From: Echinarachnius parma | Lineage: Eukaryota; Echinodermata; Echinoidea; Clypeasteroida; Echinarachniidae | Direction: 5' to 3' | Assembly (NCBI GenBank): GCA_037951105.1 | Contig: JBAMJV010007218.1 | Location: 1-64,000 of the forward strand | DNA: 64,000 nt | Translations under genes and position numbers: made by a program | Shown here: in pieces, positions 40,101-50,000 of the stretch | Layout: every line of letters starts with the position of its first letter | How positions within the stretch are numbered: the first letter of the stretch is position 1 | Notes under the pieces: generated by a model | Database searches by the model: none | The model's input: the letters and a program-made list of their open reading frames with translations, nothing else | Told to the model about the DNA's origin: nothing

Positions 40101-40973
40101 TTGGTTAGTATAATTTGTCATTACGTTTCACTAAGTTAGCCGTGATCTCCACCACGGTGGAAATCAACTCAACCATTTTAATAGCTTTCGTCAACATTCC
40201 ATGCCCTGTTAACTGCCCCCCCCCCCCCCCCCCGTGACCTAGTGGTATTATAGAGATAATCTCCTCCGGTTACACGCAGTAAACCGATAAGAACGGTGTA
40301 ATCGGTGATAAAATTCTACTAGAGACACGAATCTCTCAACCTCTCCTCAGGCCTGAGAAGCGGATATTTTCTAACTTGGGTGAAACGTAATAATGGCTAA
40401 TTCATTATGCTATTCATTTGTGATTATTATGTCTTTCTCTAATTATTAATATTCAGATCTCCTTTATACCTTGTGAGTCGTTCAAGTTATTTGATTTGTA
40501 AATATCGCTGCACATGACACTGTAATGATTCATATTTTATGTAGTATACAACCTTGAAAATTAATTTTTACTTCCATGCATTGCAGCTGGTTTATGTAAT
40601 GTTCGTAAATCTTTAACTAGCCCAGTAAATGTTATAGCAATCATAATGATTTAAATGTTATCTTAAAATATAAAACTTTCATTAGGAAATATAAATTGAT
40701 ATATGATCCCTATTGACTTTTGTAATCACTTAATTGATTAATCGATATATAAAACAACCATTTTATTTACTGTCTTTCGTTAGTATTCATGCCTAATTCG
40801 TGATACTATTTGGGTATATTATGATTTATTTCTCTAATTATTGTATAACATATTAACGTTTCTTTATACCTCGTGAGTTCATTAATGTTATTTTCATGTT
40901 TTGTAAATATAGTTGCAAATGACACTGCAATTCAGCTTGTAGCTGTGAATGTGACATTTTGTTGAATAAATAC

Positions 40974-41007
<34 letters not shown>

Positions 41008-44000
41008 ACCAATGATGACCATGCATATAACACATAAAGTTACGGACATGTTTAGTATGGAAATGTGATATTTGTTATTTAACAACCTTGTATTGTCATT
41101 ATTTATCATAGGTTGAACATCTGGAACTGCGGGGCTTGACTCTTAGCCAATCAGCAAGCAGGGATGTAGCAACATGGCTGTACTTGTCCAACTTGACACA
41201 CCTCTGGCTGGACGAGGTACATCTAGCTGATGAGTTCTTTGCCACGGTATCTGCTCATGCTTCAGCAATCAAGGTAACTTTGTGATTAAGGCATTATCTG
41301 CTCGAACATGTTGTGTCTATATATTAATTCAGCATAATTGTTAATGAATCTGCACATTGACAGCAGATTCAACAAATTTAACTCTGCCGGGAATAAACAT
41401 GGGTATATACTAGCTGTACCATGTCTAAATTAGCCTGAGCCTTACCTATTGTATTTTTTTCATTTATTAAGATTTCCACAAATTATATTCGTAACGTACA
41501 AATCAATTAACATTGTAATATGAACATCTAATGTATACAAAATGAAATTTACCTAATAATTGAACATAGTAATTGAAGTTATAGAATTCAGAGTATACAG
41601 AAAGTATTTATAAATCAATTTAGAGTATGTCTTGTTTATATTTGAAATTTGTAAAAAAAATCTTATGTGGGGGAACCTACATAAAAGCAGATGCTTGTGG
41701 GGGTAGGTCCCCAGAAAATAAATCAGCACACATACACACAAACACATGTGTACTCATTTACTCCACGCACGCAAGTACACCTGGACAAGCGTGCGTGCAC
41801 ACACCAACACACAACAGAAGGAAAAGAAAAGAGAAGAACACCGACAAGACCGTCATAAAGACAGTATTATACATGAATTATGGGGATACCAGCAGCTGCG
41901 AGAGAAAACATAACAAAAGTGGAAGTAAAGACGAGACAGAGACAAAAAAAAATGTACCTGTTCATCAACCATGCCAAGCAGTATAAATCAATGTTACTAT
42001 TATTAATTTGTGCTGTCACCAGAGTACTGTGAAAATAATTTGTATTTCAACTAACGTTTAAATGTATGAAATCCAAGAGTTTGTTGTAATTCAATATTTA
42101 AAGAATTCCAAAGTTTGGGGCCATTATAAATGAAAGTATTTTGCAATATTCGTAGTCTAGTTTTTGGTATATGATACATGTCACTTTGTCTAGTTGAGTA
42201 TTGTATTTCTTTATTTTTCTTAAATAAAGACTCTAAAACGTCAGGCAAATCACAATTATATTTATTTAATGCATCAAAGATCCTAAATTCATTAAATATA
42301 AGTCATCAATTTTAAGAATATTACTTTTTTTTTAAAAGGATCGGCGTGGGTACGTAAATTACAACCATAAATGCTTCTTAAAATTCTCTTCTGAGTTCTT
42401 AATATTTTATCAATATTTATCCTATTTGAGCTTCCCCATGCAAGTATTCCATAGCTTAAGGGGCCCAGTGGGATATTATTTGCCATTTTCGCGCACTTTC
42501 ACGGAATCATGAATATCTTTCAAACTATTGAAGCTACCCCCTACAAACCATATACTGCTGGAAAGCTGAGAATGTGAGGAATCCAACAAAGTAAACGGTT
42601 AGACAATAGCCTAATAGGACTTAAAATAAGAGCTCAAAAGGCAAATATATTGAAAAAATAAAAAATAAAAAATAATTGACATGCCATCATTCAAATCGCA
42701 TCTTCTAAAAATTGTAGGGGTATACATCTTTGTTAATGTAAACATAGAAACTACAGTGATAGACGAACAAACTAATGGTGGCTTTTTCTAATATTCATCC
42801 ATCTTCCTAGTGAAATCAAAATTTCAAAAAAAATCAGAAATGGGACACATAACATAACATATTTTTTTTTTCATATCATAGGTATCATAGGTATCATATC
42901 ATAGGTAGAACATATGGAACCATAGGCGCCGGAAGTGGGGGGGGGGGGGGCAGGGGGGCGGCCGCCCCCCCCCCCCCTCCCCCCAATCCAAAAAGTGGGG
43001 GGGCAAAACGCAATTTTGCCCCCCAAAAAGCCCCCCCCCCCCCCGTCCAAAAAAAAAAAAGAGTGGGAAAGACACAATCAAATGTATGAGCTTACGTTTA
43101 AAAACTGTTTATATTTCCATTTTCAATTTTCGCTGCGCGCTTCGCGCGCGAACAGATTATCTCAGTTTGTTGTAAACATCTGATGAGAGCATAGACATTT
43201 TATTATTTTTTTGTTTAACTCGGATTCTAAATTTCCTTCACAGGTATGGCATGCAGTGCACCAAATTGCACCATTTCAAGTATATAAATGCAAACCCTCC
43301 CCCTCTGGATCTGCCCAAGACCTCGGTCGCTTCGCTCCCTCGGGATTCATTATTGGCTCATATTGGCTCATTATTGGATCATACATGTGCCATATGGTGT
43401 ATGTTGGAACTGTGTATGACACTAAATACAATATTTATGTGTGAGTTTGGGTGCATATTTATTGGTGCGTCAATTATTTGTTTACTTCGTGAAAAATATA
43501 TCAAATCATAACACGCTTTCCCAGATACAGTTAATCTTAAGCCCGAATTTCCTATCTATAGATATGCACCAGATTGCACAATTTCAAGTCCATAAATGAT
43601 AAATCTTTCTTAACGTGGGAGGGGGATACCCCCTCCCAAACCCTTCCCCTCCCTCCCTGCCCCAGCCCTCAGGCGCTTCGCTCCCTCGGGACTCATTATT
43701 GGCTGTGTGTTGTTAGATCATACATAATGTTGCATAATTATGGCTTATGAGTTGTTGTGTGTGTGTTTTGGGGTACATATTTATTAGTGTGTCAATTTTT
43801 TTTGTCTACGTGAAAAATATATTAAAACTTCCTGGTCGATCAAATCATATCACGCTTTCCCAAATAAAATCCGAATTTCCTATCTAGGTATGCACCAGAT
43901 TGAACAATTTCAAGTTCAAAAATGCAAAAGCTCCCTACCGTGGGGGGGGGGGGGGGAAACCCCTCTCCCACACCCTCCCCCCGCTCAGTCGCTTCGCTCC

Positions 44001-47000
44001 CTCGCAATGTCTCACTCTCACATCTGGCTCAAAGTTGGCAATCCAGAGTGTGGTTGGGCATGAGCCCTTACACACACACAAATTGTGAGCCCCCTTGGGG
44101 TTTTGCCCTCCCCCCCCCCCCCCCAATCCAAAACTGCTTCCGGCGCGCCTTTCTGGAACTGTGGGGCTTGACTCTTAGCCAATCAGCAAGCAGGGATGTA
44201 GCAACATGGCTGTCATTTTCAAACTTGACACACCTTAAGCTGGATGATGATGCTGATGATGATGATGATGATGATGATCATCATCATCATCATTATCATC
44301 CTTTTCATCAGCATCAACATCATCATAACCATTATCATTCTCATCGACGTCATCATCCTCATCATCAAGAACATCATTTTCATCACCGTTGTTGTGTTGC
44401 TCAGTATACAGTTACTCATCTGCTCGGATGACGTGACGTCATTGAAGCATAACTATGAGTGTGTGCTATCTTTAACTCTGTTGTTCACGCAAGTTAGCAA
44501 TTTTGTCGTAATTTGCTAAAGATTGTATCAAAGTATACCACCACATTTCAGGTAATTTTATTGTTTAAATAGTGGATATTATTGGTCATGTTCTTATCTA
44601 TTTTTGTAGAGAGCAAATATGTAGAAAATAATGAATTAATATCATATAGTATAGTTTTACTAGATTGGCCTATGGTGCTTTTCACGATAAACGTATATTA
44701 TATATTGCATACGTCGTGACGTAATGGATTTTGAGGATTGTTCCATTACTCTTTGATGAGTCATGTTTTAAATAATTCAAATATGGGACAAGTTAAAGGT
44801 TTAAAATGTTGTATTAGTATGGTTATCTAAAATCATGATTTGAATTATCAAAGTAGTGCATTTTGTCAGTAAAGCTTTCTTTTAAGGCCTCATAGACAAT
44901 ATTCAAATCATATAATCCGCATGTAAATGACAGAATGGTGTACCGTGTCTTAACTATTGGGTGTGAAGTTAGGATAGAAGCATTTTCTCCAATATTTATA
45001 TGTTGACTAGAAGGGTCTATACTCGTAATTAATAGAGCTCAATTATTTGAAGAGAAAAGAGGGTCTGTGCGTTTTTATTTGTTCACATACTAAAATATGA
45101 TGTGGCATTATCTAATGTGCACCTGACTTCCAATCATTGGATCCCTGGTTAGAAACCACTTCTGTCCTACAAGTCATTCATCTGTACTGCTCTTTGCCAG
45201 GAGTATGCATGGGTACTAACTTCCATACATCCTATGGAAATGTGATATTGGATATAACAACCGTGTGTTGTCATTCTTATCATAGATTGAACATCTGGAC
45301 CTGAGGTCCTTGACTCTGAGCAAATCAGCATCCAGAGATGTAGCAACATGGCTGTCATTGTCCAACTTGACATACCTTGAGCTGGCCGGTGTACATCTAG
45401 ATGATGACTTCTTTGCATTGGTATCTGCTCATGCAGCGGAAATCAAGGTAACTTTGTGTTAGCCCATCAATGTATAAGTTATAGGTAGCATGTTACTAAA
45501 TCAATTAGGCACAATCTACATTCTCCCTATGGCCTGTTGGCATAAATGCATCAAAGTGGTATAATATTGCCCAGGGGCGTAGACAACGGGGGGGGGGGGG
45601 GGGGGGGTGAGGGGGATGCATCCCCCCTCCCATCAAGGTAGTGCATTTTGCCAGTAAAGCTTTCTTTTAAGGCCTCATAGACAATATTCAAATCATATAA
45701 TCCGCATGTAAATGACAGAATGGTGTACCGTGTCTTAACTATTGGGTGTGAAGTTAGGATAGAAGCATTTTCTCCAATATTTGTATGTTGACTAGAAGGG
45801 TCTATACTCGTAATAAGGGAGTTCGTAGTTAGCCCATGGAGCGACGGACGTAATCGGGTTTTCGGAAGATTGTACCAAATTTGAGGCTTTACGCGTACGT
45901 TTACGGCACAGCCTGTGACGCACGCATTAAAGTACAGGAGCTCTATGCAGAATTTCCGCGTGCGTGCGTGAATTCTCCTTGTGTTTCGTTACGTTTGAAA
46001 GACCTGACAAAAAAAGACTCGCCTTAATCCTAAAATATTTCAAATTGAATGAATATAACCATTCATTTAAATTTTTAAACTTGAAGCAGGCTAAATAAAA
46101 AAAATTTACATCCACGTTTTCGCTGCGCGCTTTTCGCGCGAACAGATTATCTCAGTTTGTTATGTAACTTGTGTATGATCTGGGGTGAGTACTTTTTCTC
46201 TACCGGGCATGTAGTTCCCGTGTGCCTACATCGGCATTGCCCTGGCTTGTTGTGTGACGTGCACCAAATTGCACCATTTCAGGTATATAAATGCAACATA
46301 TTAACCGTTATCCCCCTCCCACCCCCCCTCCCCCATATGGCTCTGCCCCTCAGTCATGGCTATATGCTATGTTGTTGGATAATAGGTAATGTGGCATATG
46401 GTTTATGTTGGACCTGTGTATGAAAAAAAAAATTGGAGTACATATTCAGTGTGTCAATTATTTGTTTTCTTCGTGAAAAATATATTGAAAAATTCTGGTT
46501 GATCAAGTCATATCATGCTTACACAAATGCAGTCAATCTTACTCCCGAATTTCCTATCTAGGTATGCACCAGATTGCTCAATTTCAAGTCCAAAAATGCA
46601 AAAGCTCCGTACCACACCCTCCCCCCAAATCATAACACCCTCTCCTAGGTACAGTCAATCTTACTCCCGAATTTCCTATCTAGGTTTGCACCAGATTGCA
46701 CAGTTTCAAGTCCAAGTGCGGTTGGGTCCAAGTGCAGAGCCCCTGCACAAACAAATCGTGAGCCCCCTTAGGTCTTTGCCCAATTTTGCCCCAATTCCCT
46801 CGGTCTCGAAACATTTTTCATGTTTTTCATGTCACTACTACTCCATATACATTTATAATGTTTAATTAACAAATATGGGTAATATCAACAAATTACAGTG
46901 CTGTTCGATCTGATTTTTGTGTGTGTGTTACATTCATCCCCATCCGTCAACTGGAAACTGTTCAGACGTTTTGTAAAAGAGGGACAGTACCTTTAATGCA

Positions 47001-50000
47001 GTTTTATTTGATTTTTTTTTTTTAGCTACCATTGAGAATTTGGACCTTACTGTTTACACAAACCTTTGTTATTGAACCTTTTTTTAACCCACAGATCCAG
47101 TCATTGAAATTGAATAACATGTTTCTGAGCTACCAATCATCAAGAGACTTTGCTACAGCTATCTGTCTGATGTCTGACCTCATTAAGCTGGACATGATAT
47201 GTGATGGTCTCACTGTCCGCATCCACAGAGTCTTCATTAAGACATTAAAACAGAAAGCAGACTCTATGGTACATGTATGGCAGTCATTTTTTGTCAAAAA
47301 TGTATTTCTTCTTTGTTTTGGTGATCTCATAATCGAATGCTTGTCATTAAAGTAAAATTTACCTGAAGCTAATGTGGAATACACATGTAATTATATATAC
47401 AGTACTTTTTTAATTGGTTAAACATTAATGTAAATCATACAATGTACATAAACGGAAATCTGGGACATTGTTAAATTGTTGGATGTACGCCTGATTGATA
47501 TTTGAAACTACCTAATATGTCATGAATGACAACATATCTTGTATATGTGTGCATGGATACGTATGGCATGTTGCTATGAATTCATGTTGTAAGTTCGGTA
47601 CACACTAAAAGAGACAACCTAGAGTCGGGGCATTTGAGCAAAACAGTACCACAAATTGCCTTTGACAACCTACATTTATGAGTAGTGCACAGTTGGAGCA
47701 ATGGAATAGGGACTCAATGACATATAAGCATTATATAATGCCAAAATTATGAAGAGGAATATGAAGATCATTCTTTTACAGATTATTGAAAAAAATCATC
47801 CTGACCGAGCTGTTTGCCTCTTTCAAAAAAGTTTGCTTCATTGTTGCATTGTGTTCATAATGTAGGACAGCATAATCTTAAATAGTTTTGATATTCCCAT
47901 TTCACTGCTAGCATAGAAATTAGCAGGGGTGTCTGATTTGAAGCAAATCTGAATTCAGGATCAATCTTATGGCAGGGCGTTGATTTCTTCTCGCCATTGG
48001 GGGATGATACGTCATTTTGACCATCTCTGTCATGTCTGCCGAGGGAGCGAAGCGACAACCCAATGCAGCAGCCTGCCCGGGTTTTATAACTGATGGGGGG
48101 GGGGGGGGGGGGGGGGGGGTAGGGGGCCAAAAAGCTTTTAATGTAGCTGTTTAGAAATTGAAAGATTATTAAAGGTAACGTTGAGTATTGGTCAAACTTA
48201 ACTTTAGTAACCAAAACCTGCACGATTACGGTACAAACTAATAGTTATAACTTCACCATGCTCGAAAAGTATATACAATTACAAACGACAAAGTAAAACC
48301 CCTGTTATCATTAAAAAAGAGCCGTTACAACTCAAGTGTCAAATTAACTTTAGAGAGAAGCGCTAGCGTTCTAGGTCCTCCTGATACGAGACTGTAATGC
48401 GCGGTAATAGTTACCACGCATATTCATGTGTATCGCAAGCGCCGTTCGCCTTTCGCATCGGAGGACCTAGAACGCTTGCGCCTCGCGCTAGCGTTCTCTA
48501 AAAAGTGATGGCCGGACGTCAATCACTTTTATAAATATTTTGAAAGCAAATTTCACAACAATTAGAGCATTTGAATGGGAATTATTATTATTTCCCATGT
48601 TTTTTTCGATAATCTTTCATATGGCATTGAAATCAACCAAATCCGTTACAATTAATTTTGGGGGGCACTTTGGAAATTACCAATACTCAACGTTACCTTT
48701 AAGTGCACGTTGCAAGAATCATGTTATGAGGTGGGCTTTGTCCAAGATGAACTTTAACCTGATAGATACATAGATTGCAAGCATTCTGATGGAACCCTGA
48801 ATAGCATCAGTCAAGGGATACCCACATTGGGAAGCTAATTGAGGGTCCGGGGGGCGGAGCCCCCGGAAGCATTGGGATTTGTAATATCCAGATATAAAGA
48901 TGTTGTCTATATGTAAATATACAGTTAACTATTCTGATATTTAGTTTGCTTTTTAGTTAGTTCTTTTGAAATTGGAAGATTATTAAAGGTATAGTGAAAT
49001 CCCGGCTTTGATTCAGGTTCATAGCTTTGATGTGCCTATTTTTGATATACCACACTCTATTTTCAAAGAAACCCTAAGTTGGGCAATAAAAGGTAAATTT
49101 CATGCAACTTTTTCGCATCGGCGTTCGATACTCTTAACAAAGTGATGTATAGAGTGGTAGAGTGTGACGTCATCTATGATGTCATAACCATTTTTTTTTT
49201 TTTGTTTAAAGTCTGAACTTCATTTTCCGAAAGAGCGTCAAAAATAATGTCCAAATACCCAAAATCAATTGAATATGTTAAAGTGGACTTCCATACGATG
49301 TCAAGCTTCTAATGATTGAAAGACAGATATTCTAGGTCAATAAACACAATTTTGTATGAAATAAGTATGATTGTGGGTTCTTATAATTGGTTTAAAAATT
49401 CTAATGACACAAATTCGCGAGCGAGCTTGTCCTATCCCACAATGCACCAGTTTGTGACGTGCGACCCTCACTATGCGCCTATCTATGTTTTTACACTGCA
49501 ACGAATGTGTTCTTTTGATCGGACCAATACAATGCTCGATCATGAATAGTTTAGTGCACGCTGCGCCACTGACCGTGCCTTTGAGCATTACTGTATTGTT
49601 GAACCGTTTGGAAATACTTGCCTGCCCGATATTGTAACACGTTTGGCTTTCATTGGAATTTGAATAGTCACAAAGTTCTGTAAACGTGGTTATTGAATTT
49701 GCTGGCTCTGCATGACCGGCTACTATGAATGACACATGCAGTGATCACAATGCAGTGGCACTGGATTTAAGCCTACTCAAGAAATTGAGCAAAGTGACGG
49801 TGCTACGTAAGGGTGTCATGATTGTGTGCGGTAAATTTAATTATTTCCTCAGAGTTAATGACATTAGAAAAATCTCTTAGAAATCAACCAGAGTGAGTAA
49901 AATCCTGAAAATATTCAAGCACATCCCTAGATTTATTTCAAATATACTTTTTTTTTTTTAATCGTCCGGAATTCTCCTTAAAGGAGAAATTCAAAGGGAA

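Noticed and set aside
43922-44431. 169-codon open frame with long Asp and His runs
   Set aside because: It joins transposon sequence, a broken LRR exon and a GAT microsatellite, so it is not a gene.
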